In this document: positions 27,077 to 36,571 of the stretch, piece after piece
Layout of the letters: each line of letters starts with the position of its first letter
Numbering within the stretch: position 1 is the stretch's first letter
NCBI RefSeq assembly: GCF_021728535.1
Contig: NZ_JAKKDU010000011.1
Span: 1-64,000, forward strand
Length of the DNA stretch: 64,000 nucleotides
Origin: Wocania arenilitoris
GTDB taxonomy: Bacteria; Bacteroidota; Bacteroidia; Flavobacteriales; Flavobacteriaceae
Direction: 5' to 3'
Translations under genes and position numbers: made by a program
Notes under the pieces: generated by a model
What the model was told of the DNA's origin: nothing
Database searches by the model: none
The model's input: the letters and a program-made list of their open reading frames with translations, nothing else

Positions 27077-29278
27077 TTAAACAGAAGCAATAACCTCTTT
27101 AAGACGCTTACCAAAATCGAATAAAGCTTTAATTTCTTTTAAACTTGCCAACCGTTCTTTTCCAAAAACGAGTAAAGCTTTACCATTAGATTCTACATGG
27201 TAGTATGGATTGCTTTCAAAAAAATGAGTAACATCGTCGTTAAAAAACTTGCTTATTTCTGTTTTATTTTCACCTTGTAAATAAAAACGATCAGAGAAAT
27301 CGTCGTGGTTTTCAATATCAATATCTTTAAAGCCAGCAAAGGCCGACACTTTTTCTAAAAACCCCTCTTTGTCTAAAGTAAACTCAGGAATACTATCATT
27401 TAGTTCTATGTAAAGCATGGTTGAGCGCACCACTTCTTTAGCAATAAACTCACCTTCAGAAAACTCAACATCAAACATACAAACAGTACTTTCTTTAAGC
27501 GATAATTTATTGTAAATATGGTTGATGTGTTTGGTACTGAAAAACTGAAAATGATTTAAAAAAGACACCTCTTTTTCTTTTTTAGGACTATAGTTAAAGA
27601 GGTAATCTTTTGCTAAAGCTTCCATATTGCTTTGGCGCCTTGTTAAACTGTTTTTAATAATTCTTGGCACAGGAAGCATACGCCTTAAAGCAAATGGGTG
27701 TTTAGAATTTGAGTCGTGCATATCTAAGCCAATAACATCAAAATGCCCACCGCGCTTATTAAATAATTCTTGGTAGCTATGCATGTTTTCCATAACGGTA
27801 TGGTCTACAAATTCGCACATTGAAAAATCTACAATAACATCCTCATCTTCAGGTACAGCATCCAATTGTTTTTTAAGTTTGTAGTAATTTAGAAAGCTAC
27901 AAAAGTGTTTTACACTTACATAAAAATTGTTTTCACTGCCTGTTTCTTTAAACATTAAAACGTTGGGCTTTAAAACATTTCTAAAAAATAAAGCAACACT
28001 TTTATTTATTATAAAATGAATAATTAAAGTAGCAATAACGCCAGCAATAATGCCTGTAATTAATCCAATTTTTAAAGTGACAATTAAGGTAATGAAAAAG
28101 ATAATGAGCTGTTCTTTACCTATTGAGAATATTTTAGTAATTACGCTTGGAGATGCTAATTTATAACCTGTATATACTAATATGGCCATTAAAGCAGGTA
28201 ATGGAATTCTGGTAAGTTGTGTGCTAAACAAAACAACAAAAAGAATTAAAAAAACAGCATGGAAAAAGTTAGACGACCTATTACTAGCACCATTATTTAC
28301 ATTAACAGAACTACGCGCAATAACAGTTACTACATTTAACCCTCCTAAAAATCCACTGCCAACAGTGGCTAAACCCAAAGCTTTTAAGTCTTTATTTACA
28401 TTGGAGCGCCTTTTTTCAGGATCTAATTTATCAACAGCTTTAATGCTTAAAAGCGATTCTATTCCAGAAATAAGTGTTAATGCTAAAACGCTTCCCCAAA
28501 AAGATAAAGACCAAATACTACTAAAATTAGGGGTTGGTATGTCGGCAATTATATTTTGAATGGATGGAATTCCAGAAATCATATATTCTTTTGCTATAGG
28601 GTTAGGCTCATGCAAACCAAATTCGAAATAATAACTAAACCCAATGGATAAAAGAACTATCCACATTGGTGCGGGAATAAGTTGTAAATATTTATTTCTA
28701 ATTTTTGAATAAAAAAGCATAATAGCTAAACTTATTACACCGGCAAGAGCGGCAAAAATTAAGCCTTTATTTTCGTAATGAATAGCATCATTAATAGAAT
28801 AGGGAATTTCAAAAAGATAATCAACCGTATCCTCTCTTTTTATTTTGTGCGCAAGCATAATATGAAACTGCTTTCCTAAAATAATAAGCCCAATAGCAGC
28901 AAGCATACCTTGTATAGCAGATGACGGAAAAAAATCGGCAAGTGTACCCATTCTAAAAAAACCAAGTGCCATTAAAAGTACTCCAGAAAAAATAATAGCA
29001 ACATAAGCGTTTTCTAACCCTAAAGTAGAAATGGCTATTAAAAGCACTCCAACTAAACCATTTCCTGGTCCAGCAATGGTAACATGGCTTCCTCCTAAAA
29101 TAGAAACCACAATACCACCAATTATAGCCGCTATAATACCCGCTATTGGTGGTGCATCACTAGCCATAGCAAGTCCTAAGCCCAAAGGCAACGCAATAAG
29201 ACTTACCACAAAACCAGAAAATATATTTTTAGGTAAGTCTTTTAAAAAGTCTTTTATGTTATTTTTTTTCGGACTCAT
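27077..29278 (-). CDS. SulP family anion transporter with STAS-like domain
   Basis: The 733-residue protein has about ten to twelve transmembrane segments, with the SulP signature in VVSLIALPLGLGLAMASDAPPIAGIIAAIIGG and SHVTIAGPGNGLVGVLL. The C-terminal cytoplasmic part contains a STAS-like core (DVIVDFSMCEFVDHTVMENMHSY, ~485-505) and a further ~200-residue region. SulP proteins move sulfate, bicarbonate or other anions, many as Na+ symporters. Its start overlaps the universal stress protein gene by 4 bp (ATGA). The long C-terminal region suggests regulation by a partner. Confidence 0.9.
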   Translation of the reverse strand: MSPKKNNIKDFLKDLPKNIFSGFVVSLIALPLGLGLAMASDAPPIAGIIAAIIGGIVVSILGGSHVTIAGPGNGLVGVLLIAISTLGLENAYVAIIFSGVLLMALGFFRMGTLADFFPSSAIQGMLAAIGLIILGKQFHIMLAHKIKREDTVDYLFEIPYSINDAIHYENKGLIFAALAGVISLAIMLFYSKIRNKYLQLIPAPMWIVLLSIGFSYYFEFGLHEPNPIAKEYMISGIPSIQNIIADIPTPNFSSIWSLSFWGSVLALTLISGIESLLSIKAVDKLDPEKRRSNVNKDLKALGLATVGSGFLGGLNVVTVIARSSVNVNNGASNRSSNFFHAVFLILFVVLFSTQLTRIPLPALMAILVYTGYKLASPSVITKIFSIGKEQLIIFFITLIVTLKIGLITGIIAGVIATLIIHFIINKSVALFFRNVLKPNVLMFKETGSENNFYVSVKHFCSFLNYYKLKKQLDAVPEDEDVIVDFSMCEFVDHTVMENMHSYQELFNKRGGHFDVIGLDMHDSNSKHPFALRRMLPVPRIIKNSLTRRQSNMEALAKDYLFNYSPKKEKEVSFLNHFQFFSTKHINHIYNKLSLKESTVCMFDVEFSEGEFIAKEVVRSTMLYIELNDSIPEFTLDKEGFLEKVSAFAGFKDIDIENHDDFSDRFYLQGENKTEISKFFNDDVTHFFESNPYYHVESNGKALLVFGKERLASLKEIKALFDFGKRLKEVIASV

Positions 29279-30123
29279 TGAAGGATTAACACATCAGTTG
29301 GTAATTCAGTTAAAATATGTTCAATATCATGTGGAAATAATCGGTCCCAAAAGGTCATTTTAATTGGAGCGTTCATTACGAGTAAATCGGCACGCGAAAT
29401 TTGTGCATAATGTCCAATAGAATATCCTTTTTTACCAAAAATAGGCTGTAGCTTTATAGTTTTATTTTTAGTGTATGCATCTGGTATATGACTTATAATT
29501 TCATTTATTCTTGAATTTTCTCTAAGTCTAATACGTTCTTTAATAATATTAGCTCGTCTTAAGGATTTATCATCATCTACTTTTACAGAAATTTGATCTT
29601 GCTTAATTTCTTCAACAATAGTAATCTTTTCAGATTTCAGCTTTTTTGCAACATAAAAAGCCACTTTAATGGTTTGCTCAGTTTTTGGATCTTTTAAACC
29701 GTTAACTACAATATGCTCACAAGGTAAACGCTCAACCGAAGGCTTAATTAATAATAAAACAGAGCATTTTGCTTGTCGTGTAATTTTTCGAGCAATTGAG
29801 CCCACATAGTATTTTAAAAAACGTTCGCGTTGTACTGCTCCAAGAATTAAAAGATCTATTTTTTTTTCTTCAGTAGTCGATAAAATAACATCAACAGGCT
29901 TTCCCGTTTTAAAAACAACCTCGTATTCTAAGTTGTCTTTTTCAAAACTTTTAAGAATAACTTTAAGCATTGCTATTTTATCTTCAGATTTTTCGCCAAC
30001 ATGAATTAAAAATAGTTTTGAACCAAAAAAAACACATAACCTCGCAGCCTCAAAGATGTTTGCTTTTAAGTTGGGCGAGTAAGCTACACCAATACCAATA
30101 CTTTTAAAGGGTTTTAAAGACAC
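29275..30123 (-). CDS. Universal stress protein (tandem UspA domains)
   Basis: The 282-residue protein has two UspA-like halves. The first has FKSIGIGVAYSPNLKANIFEAARL near the N terminus, and IDLLILGAVQRERFLKYYVGSIARKI as the nucleotide-binding loop. The second starts at ~135 with EHIVVNGLKDPKTEQTIKVA and ends with LPTDVLILQ. No glycine loop of the GxxxxG type is intact in the second half, so ATP binding is likely confined to the first. It is translated with the SulP gene (4 bp overlap) and probably regulates the transporter. Confidence 0.87.
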   Translation of the reverse strand: MSLKPFKSIGIGVAYSPNLKANIFEAARLCVFFGSKLFLIHVGEKSEDKIAMLKVILKSFEKDNLEYEVVFKTGKPVDVILSTTEEKKIDLLILGAVQRERFLKYYVGSIARKITRQAKCSVLLLIKPSVERLPCEHIVVNGLKDPKTEQTIKVAFYVAKKLKSEKITIVEEIKQDQISVKVDDDKSLRRANIIKERIRLRENSRINEIISHIPDAYTKNKTIKLQPIFGKKGYSIGHYAQISRADLLVMNAPIKMTFWDRLFPHDIEHILTELPTDVLILQ

Positions 30124-30219
30124 AATTTTTATAAAAATTTACACAAAACTTGAAAGATAGTATTTTTTAAAAACATGGAATCATCTGTTTTACTTAAATT
30201 AGTGTTTTAAAAAAACTTT

Positions 30220-32040
30220 ATGTTAGAATTAGCAGGGATTATTATTTTAGGAATATTAGCACAATGGGTAGCATGGAAATTTAAAATCCCTGCTATTTTA
30301 CCCTTAATTTTAATAGGATTATTTGTTGGCCCTATTGCCGCAGAATATTTAAGTGACGATGGCGCGAAATGGATTGAGCCTATTTGGAATGGAGAAAAAG
30401 GGCTTTTCCCAGGCGAAGGATTATATTATTTTGTGTCGCTCGCTATAAGCATAATTCTTTTTGAAGGCGGTTTAACTTTAAAACGCTCAGAAATAAAAAA
30501 TGTAGGCCCTGTAATTACTAAATTAATTACTTTGGGTTCTGCGATTACTTTTTTTGGAGCAGGTATATTGGCTCATTTTATTTTTGATTTAAGTTGGGAA
30601 CTTTCCTTTTTATTTTCTGGACTTATTATTGTTACTGGACCAACTGTAATAACGCCAATATTGAGAAATATCCCCCTTAAAAAAGATGTTTCTGCAGTAC
30701 TAAAGTGGGAAGGTATTTTAATAGATCCTATAGGCGCTTTAGTGGCTGTATTAGTATTTGAGTTTATTAGTGTTGGCGGCGACAGTGGTTTTACTAAAAC
30801 CGCATTAATGGAGTTCGGTAAAATTATCCTCTTTGGCACAACCTTTGGATTTACTTTTGCACACGCTTTAGCCTTTGTAATTAATAAAAAGCTTATTCCT
30901 CATTATTTATTAAATGTAGTATCACTATCAACGGTATTACTGGTTTTTGTTGAATCTGAGATTTTTGCACACGAATCTGGACTTTTAGCTGTTGTGGTTA
31001 TGGGTATGGTATTGGGTAACAGTAAATTAGAAAACTTAAAAGAGTTGCTTTATTTTAAAGAGTCTTTAAGCGTCTTATTAATTTCTATTTTATTCATCCT
31101 GTTAGCAGCAAATATTAACATTGAAGATTTAATGCTGCTTTACACCTGGAAAACAGCTATTCTTTTTACTATTGTTGTATTTGTTATTAGGCCATTGGCG
31201 GTTTTTTTAAGCACGCTTGGATCAAACTTAAAGATTAATGAAAAACTGTTTATTAGTTGGGTTGGGCCACGAGGAATTGTTGCTGCTGGAATTGCATCTT
31301 TATTTGGTAGCAAGCTCTTAAAACAAGGTGTTGAAGGCGCAGAATATATTACACCTTTGGTGTTTATGATTGTTTTAGGAACTGTTTTGTTAAACGCTAC
31401 CACAGCTCGTTTATTTGCTAAAATAGTTGGTGTATTTTTAACAAAATCTGAAGGCATTTTAATTATTGGTGCGTCAAAAATTTCTCGGCTTTTGGGGCAT
31501 TACCTTGAAGCAAACGGAAGACATGTTGTGCTTATTGACAGCAACGAAAGAAATATTACAAAAGCAAAAGAATTAGGGTTAGAAGCTATAACTACTAATA
31601 TTTATTCAGACACATTAATGGATAATATTGAATTAAATGATGTTGGCTACTTAATGGCATTAACAGGGAACTCTAGTATTAATAAATATGCTATTGATAA
31701 ATTTAGTAAGCAGTTTGGTGAAAACGGGTCATTTAGGTTGGTTACAACAAACGAAATGTTAGATGAAAACAACAATCCAAGAGAAGGTTTGTTTTCGCAT
31801 ACGGATGATTTTAATGCTTTAACCGAATTAACACGAAGACACCCATCAATACAAGAGATTGATTTAAAAGATAAAGAACATTATGAAAGCTTAATTAAGA
31901 TAAGTAATGCCGATAAAGATATAATCCCTTTATTTATTAAAGATAATGAAGGAGAACTACACATTATATCGTCTTATAATTTAGAGATTGATACTATTAA
32001 TGAAGGGTTTCAGTTGGTGTATTTAGGAAAGCCATTTTAA
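30220..32040 (+). CDS. CPA1-type cation:proton antiporter with RCK/TrkA-N domain
   Basis: The 606-residue protein begins with ~12 membrane helices of the Na+(K+)/H+ exchanger fold, including SGLIIVTGPTVITPILRN and LIDPIGALVAVLV (transport Asp region), and WVGPRGIVAAGIA. The cytoplasmic C-terminal domain (~395-606) is RCK/TrkA-N-like: GILIIGASKISRLLGHYLEANG then VVLIDSNERN. NAD or nucleotide binding there would gate transport. It is divergent from the SulP-Usp operon, with 96 bp between starts, which suggests coordinated control of ion and pH balance. Confidence 0.9.
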   Translation: MLELAGIIILGILAQWVAWKFKIPAILPLILIGLFVGPIAAEYLSDDGAKWIEPIWNGEKGLFPGEGLYYFVSLAISIILFEGGLTLKRSEIKNVGPVITKLITLGSAITFFGAGILAHFIFDLSWELSFLFSGLIIVTGPTVITPILRNIPLKKDVSAVLKWEGILIDPIGALVAVLVFEFISVGGDSGFTKTALMEFGKIILFGTTFGFTFAHALAFVINKKLIPHYLLNVVSLSTVLLVFVESEIFAHESGLLAVVVMGMVLGNSKLENLKELLYFKESLSVLLISILFILLAANINIEDLMLLYTWKTAILFTIVVFVIRPLAVFLSTLGSNLKINEKLFISWVGPRGIVAAGIASLFGSKLLKQGVEGAEYITPLVFMIVLGTVLLNATTARLFAKIVGVFLTKSEGILIIGASKISRLLGHYLEANGRHVVLIDSNERNITKAKELGLEAITTNIYSDTLMDNIELNDVGYLMALTGNSSINKYAIDKFSKQFGENGSFRLVTTNEMLDENNNPREGLFSHTDDFNALTELTRRHPSIQEIDLKDKEHYESLIKISNADKDIIPLFIKDNEGELHIISSYNLEIDTINEGFQLVYLGKPF

Positions 32041-32055
32041 TATTACTAAAACATA

Positions 32056-32092
32056 AAAAAACCTCATTGGAATTATTAAAATGAGGTTTTTA
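32056..32092. terminator. Bidirectional terminator between antiporter and GH31 genes
   Basis: AAAAACCTCAT pairs perfectly with ATGAGGTTTTT across a 13-nt loop, flanked by A and T runs on the two sides, between two convergent genes. Confidence 0.85.
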
Positions 32093-32112
32093 TTAAAATT
32101 TTTAAGCATTTT

Positions 32113-34512
32113 CTATCCTTTTATTTGAAGATTTGTGAACTCTTTTGAAACAACAAGCGAGTTATTACCATTAAACTTAACATCTTTTAAATCGACATAT
32201 TCGTTATCAACTTTTATAGACTTTACCTTAAAAGGCAATCCTATTAAATTAATTTTGAATGTATCATAAGAAGTAATATACTTTCCTCTTTTATGAATTC
32301 TAATGATTAATTTATCACTGGTTCCAGCTAGATTAAATTTCTTTAAACTATAGCGTCCTTTGGTGTAATCGTAACCATCATCAGCATCTTCATAAAGTTC
32401 AGAGTCTTCTTTACCTTGTTTATAGTAAACATCAAGAGTTAATTCGTCAATTGTTTTTTCGCCAACATATTGTTGTATAGGGTATTTAGGAATTATAGCC
32501 CCTGCTTTTACAAAAATGGGCATACTATCAATATCGGCATCTACCCAAGTTTCTTTACCTCCTGAAATTAGCTCGTTAGTCCAGAAATTAAACCAATCGC
32601 CTTTAGGAATGTACATGCGTCTTCCTTTGGCATTTGGCTCGTTTATTGGGCAAATTAAAAGCTGGTTACCACATATAAACTCATCTGTTCTGTAGTGTGT
32701 TTGAGTGTCTTCTTGATCAAATAATACTAACGATTTTAGCATTGGCACATTGTCTTGAGAATATTGATGAAATGAGGTGTATAAGTACGGTAGTAATTGG
32801 TATCTAATTTCAATGAATTTTCGAACAATATCTGTTATTTCTTCATCAAACGCCCAAGGTTCTTGATCGCCATGGTCCCCAGAGGAGTGTGTTCTACAAA
32901 ATGGGTGAAAAACACCAAGTTGAATCCAGCGTGCGTACAATTCGCCATTTGGTTGTTCTGCAAATCCACCAATATCAGATCCAGCAAATGAGAATCCAGA
33001 TAAAGCTAAACGTTGTGCTTGAATATTAGCTATTTGTAAGTGTTCCCAAGTAGCTACGTTATCTCCCATCCAAGTTGAGGTATAGCGCTGCGTACCAGAG
33101 TATGCCGATCGTGTAATTACGAATGGGCGTTTTGGATAATTGAATTTTTTTAATCCATGGTAAGTAGCACGCGCCATTTGCATACCGTAAATATTATGTG
33201 CTTTTCGGTGGCTACAAGGGTTTCCATCGTAATCATGCCTTACATCATTAGGAAATGTTTTACCAGGAACATCCATTACAGCAGGTTCGTTCATATCGTT
33301 CCAAACACCTTTTACACCAACATCTTCAATAAGCTCTTTAAATAACCCTGCCCACCATTTACGTACTTCGGCTCTTGTAAAATCTGGAAAATAACATTCT
33401 CCAGGCCATACTTTACCCTTCATGTAAGGGCCATCGGCACGTTTACAAAAATAATCTTTATCTAAAGCGTCTTTAAAAACACTGTATTCATTATCAATTT
33501 TAATTCCTGGGTCAATAATTACCACGGTTTTAAATCCGTCATCGGCAAGTTCTTTAACCATACGTTTTGGGTCTGGAAAATAATCTTTGCTCCATGTAAA
33601 GCAACGAAACCCTTCCATATAGTCGATGTCTAAATAAATAGCATCACAAGGAATTTGTAGCTCTCTAAATTTTGCAGTGACTTCTTTAACGTTTGATTCA
33701 GGATAATAACTCCACTTACATTGGTGGTAGCCCAATGCCCAAAGTGGTGGCAACTCAGGAGTACCAGTTAAATCTGTATAACTAGTAACAACATCTTGCA
33801 TTTTAGGCCCATAAATGAAGTAATAATTCATTTCTCCACCCTGTGCCCAAAAACTGGTAACATTTCTGCGTTCGTGACAAAAATCGAAATAGGTTTTAAA
33901 GGAATTATCAAAAAAAATGCCGTAAGATTTATTGTTGTGTAAACCTGTATAAAACGGAATGGCTTTGTAAATAGGATCTGTATCTTTGCCATATGCATAA
34001 GAGTCGGTTGCCCAATTTTCAAAACGTTTTCCTTTTAAATTTAAATGACTTGGTTTGTCTCCTAAACCATAATAACTTTCTCCGTTCTGCGAAGCTTTAC
34101 TCATTTTAACAATGTCGCCACCCAACTCGTAACTTTCTTCCCAATGGAAGCCTTTTTCGTCTTCACAAATAAGGGCATTATCTATAGCATCAAAGATTGA
34201 TTTTCTTAAATCGGCTTTATAAATATGACAGATTAATTTTGATGTTGTAACAATATACTTTTCTTTATCATCAGTTATTTCTAAATGATTATAACCTCTG
34301 CTTGCGTTTTCATCAATAGCATAAGAAAAATCATTATCAAATTTACCAATGGTAGTATATCTAAACCGTAACACACTATCTCTTAAAACAGTAAGTTGAA
34401 GAATAACGTTATTTGTGGTTGAAAAATGCAGTACATCTACATCTTTTTTATAGTTTGTTATATTAGCAGGAAATAAGTCTCCTTTATATTCTAATTGTGT
34501 ATTTAAAATCAT
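32113..34512 (-). CDS. GH31 alpha-glucosidase
   Basis: The 799-residue cytoplasmic enzyme has no signal peptide. The GH31 nucleophile motif is in GVWNDMNEPAV (Asp406), and the acid/base Asp484 lies in WMGDNVATW. The N-terminal beta-sandwich (~1-245), the barrel, and two C-terminal beta domains are all present. It hydrolyses alpha-glucosidic ends of glucans or maltooligosaccharides. Being last in the gene order GlgM-GlgC-GlgE-GlgB-GH31 on the minus strand, it probably recycles the cluster's glucan. Confidence 0.93.
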   Translation of the reverse strand: MILNTQLEYKGDLFPANITNYKKDVDVLHFSTTNNVILQLTVLRDSVLRFRYTTIGKFDNDFSYAIDENASRGYNHLEITDDKEKYIVTTSKLICHIYKADLRKSIFDAIDNALICEDEKGFHWEESYELGGDIVKMSKASQNGESYYGLGDKPSHLNLKGKRFENWATDSYAYGKDTDPIYKAIPFYTGLHNNKSYGIFFDNSFKTYFDFCHERRNVTSFWAQGGEMNYYFIYGPKMQDVVTSYTDLTGTPELPPLWALGYHQCKWSYYPESNVKEVTAKFRELQIPCDAIYLDIDYMEGFRCFTWSKDYFPDPKRMVKELADDGFKTVVIIDPGIKIDNEYSVFKDALDKDYFCKRADGPYMKGKVWPGECYFPDFTRAEVRKWWAGLFKELIEDVGVKGVWNDMNEPAVMDVPGKTFPNDVRHDYDGNPCSHRKAHNIYGMQMARATYHGLKKFNYPKRPFVITRSAYSGTQRYTSTWMGDNVATWEHLQIANIQAQRLALSGFSFAGSDIGGFAEQPNGELYARWIQLGVFHPFCRTHSSGDHGDQEPWAFDEEITDIVRKFIEIRYQLLPYLYTSFHQYSQDNVPMLKSLVLFDQEDTQTHYRTDEFICGNQLLICPINEPNAKGRRMYIPKGDWFNFWTNELISGGKETWVDADIDSMPIFVKAGAIIPKYPIQQYVGEKTIDELTLDVYYKQGKEDSELYEDADDGYDYTKGRYSLKKFNLAGTSDKLIIRIHKRGKYITSYDTFKINLIGLPFKVKSIKVDNEYVDLKDVKFNGNNSLVVSKEFTNLQIKG

Positions 34513-34650
34513 GTATAATCAGCAATTTATTTAATTGACCAAAGTACTAAAACCATTAAATTTTTGTTACATTTTTTTAACAAAAAAACACAGGTTTATT
34601 TGCGCAAAACATAAGTAATAGAGCTATTAATTACATTTTATGCAAGTAGA

Positions 34651-36564
34651 TTATTGTTTTTTAAATTTAAAAACAGAAACGCTAAGAGGAGAAAGTGTAA
34701 TTTCTGCTGAATATGCTTTACCATTCCATGCTTCTTTTTTAGCGGTAATTTGTCTTGGGTTGCCTATACCACTACCACCAAACGCTTTAGCATCACTATT
34801 AAATATTTCTTTAATTTTCGATTTTATAGGAACGCCTATTTTGTAATTTTCTTTAACAGATGGAGTAAAATTGCACACGACAATAATATCGTTTTCTGCT
34901 TCGTATCCTTTTCTGATGTATGATATAACACAGTTTTCATGATCGTCAAAACTTATCCATTCAAACCCCTCGCTACTAAATCCTTTTTCGTATAGTGCAG
35001 GGGTGGTTTTATAAAGTTTATTAAGTGCTTTATAATAGTTTTGAATATTTTTATGTGGATTAAATTCTAATAAATTCCAATCCAAACTTCCTTGAAAATC
35101 CCATTCGTTGTATTGCCCAAATTCGCTACCCATAAACAGGAGTTTTGTTCCCGGATGTGTAAACATATAACCATATAATAGACGCAGGTTAGCAAAACGT
35201 TGCCACTCATCACCAGGCATTCTGCCTAAAATAGAGTTTTTACCATATACAACTTCGTCGTGTGAAAGCGGTAGCATAAAGTTTTCGGTAAAAGCATAAG
35301 CTAAACTAAACGTAATATCGTTTTGATGATATTTTCTGTATATAGGGTCTTTGCCAAAATACTCTAAGGTATCGTGCATCCAACCCATCATCCATTTCAT
35401 TCCAAACCCTAAACCGCCAATAAAAGTTGGTTTAGAAACCATAGGGAATGCGGTTGATTCTTCTGCAATAGTTTGAACATCTGGAAACGATTTATATACC
35501 TCTTCATTCAACTCTTTTAAGAAGTCAATTACGGCTAGGTTTTCTCTGCCTCCATGAATATTAGGCTCCCATTCGCCATCTTCTCTCGAGTAGTCTAAAA
35601 ACAACATGGAAGCCACAGCATCAACTCTCAACCCATCGGCATGGTATTGTTCCAACCAAAAAACAGCGTTACTTATTAAAAAGGATCTAACCTCGTTTCT
35701 TTCGTAATTAAAAATTAAACTTTTCCAATCTGGGTGATAGCCTTTTCGTTTGTCGGGATGCTCATATAGATTTGAGCCATCAAAAAAACCAAGGCCATGT
35801 GCGTCTTCAGGAAAGTGAGATGGTACCCAATCTAAAATAATACCAACACCATTTTGGTGTAATTTATCAACTAAATATTTAAACTCTTCTGGGTAGCCAA
35901 AACGAGATGTAGGTGCAAAATAACCTGTTAATTGATATCCCCATGACGGATCGTAAGGATATTCCATAATTGGCATAAGCTCTACATGGGTAAAGTTCAT
36001 GTCTTTTACGTAGTTTACTAAATCATCAGCCAATTCATAGTAAGACATAAAGCGGTTTTCTTCAACATGTTTTTTCCATGATCCTAAATGGACTTCGTAA
36101 ACTGAGTATGGTGCATCTAAAGCATTACTTTTTTTACGGTTTTTCATCCAAGCCTTGTCTTTCCACGTGTAATTATCGTCCCAAACAATGGATGCTGTAC
36201 TTGGTGGATGTTCACAACGCCTTGCATAAGGATCTGCCTTTTCAGTTTTTATATCGTTATTATTACTTTGTATTTTATATTTATATGTGGTGCCTTTTCC
36301 TACCATAGGAATAAAGCCTTCCCAAATACCACTAGAATCCCAACGCACATTTAATTGATGCTCGCCTTCTATCCAATAATTAAAATCACCAACAACAGAA
36401 ACTTGTTTTGCCGATGGTGCCCAAACAGCAAAATACGTGCCTTCAATTCCATCAACCGTTACAATATGCGATCCAAATTTTTCATAAAGTCTGTAATGTT
36501 TTCCGCTTTTAAACAAGTTAATATCAAAATCTGTAAATAAGCTATAAGGTTTTACTTGTGCCAT
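34651..36564 (-). CDS. glgB: 1,4-alpha-glucan branching enzyme
   Basis: The 637-residue GH13 enzyme introduces alpha-1,6 branches into linear glucan. Residues ~20-125 form the CBM48 domain (EGTYFAVWAPSAKQVSVVGDFN). The barrel carries the catalytic motifs HADGLRVDAVAS (nucleophile Asp315), TIAEESTAFP (acid Glu368) and LPLSHDEVVYG (transition-state Asp). The C-terminal beta-sandwich is complete. It lies 7 bp from the neighbouring GlgE gene on the same strand, a pairing that is also found in actinobacteria. Confidence 0.95.
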   Translation of the reverse strand: MAQVKPYSLFTDFDINLFKSGKHYRLYEKFGSHIVTVDGIEGTYFAVWAPSAKQVSVVGDFNYWIEGEHQLNVRWDSSGIWEGFIPMVGKGTTYKYKIQSNNNDIKTEKADPYARRCEHPPSTASIVWDDNYTWKDKAWMKNRKKSNALDAPYSVYEVHLGSWKKHVEENRFMSYYELADDLVNYVKDMNFTHVELMPIMEYPYDPSWGYQLTGYFAPTSRFGYPEEFKYLVDKLHQNGVGIILDWVPSHFPEDAHGLGFFDGSNLYEHPDKRKGYHPDWKSLIFNYERNEVRSFLISNAVFWLEQYHADGLRVDAVASMLFLDYSREDGEWEPNIHGGRENLAVIDFLKELNEEVYKSFPDVQTIAEESTAFPMVSKPTFIGGLGFGMKWMMGWMHDTLEYFGKDPIYRKYHQNDITFSLAYAFTENFMLPLSHDEVVYGKNSILGRMPGDEWQRFANLRLLYGYMFTHPGTKLLFMGSEFGQYNEWDFQGSLDWNLLEFNPHKNIQNYYKALNKLYKTTPALYEKGFSSEGFEWISFDDHENCVISYIRKGYEAENDIIVVCNFTPSVKENYKIGVPIKSKIKEIFNSDAKAFGGSGIGNPRQITAKKEAWNGKAYSAEITLSPLSVSVFKFKKQ

Positions 36565-36571
36565 GTAAGAG

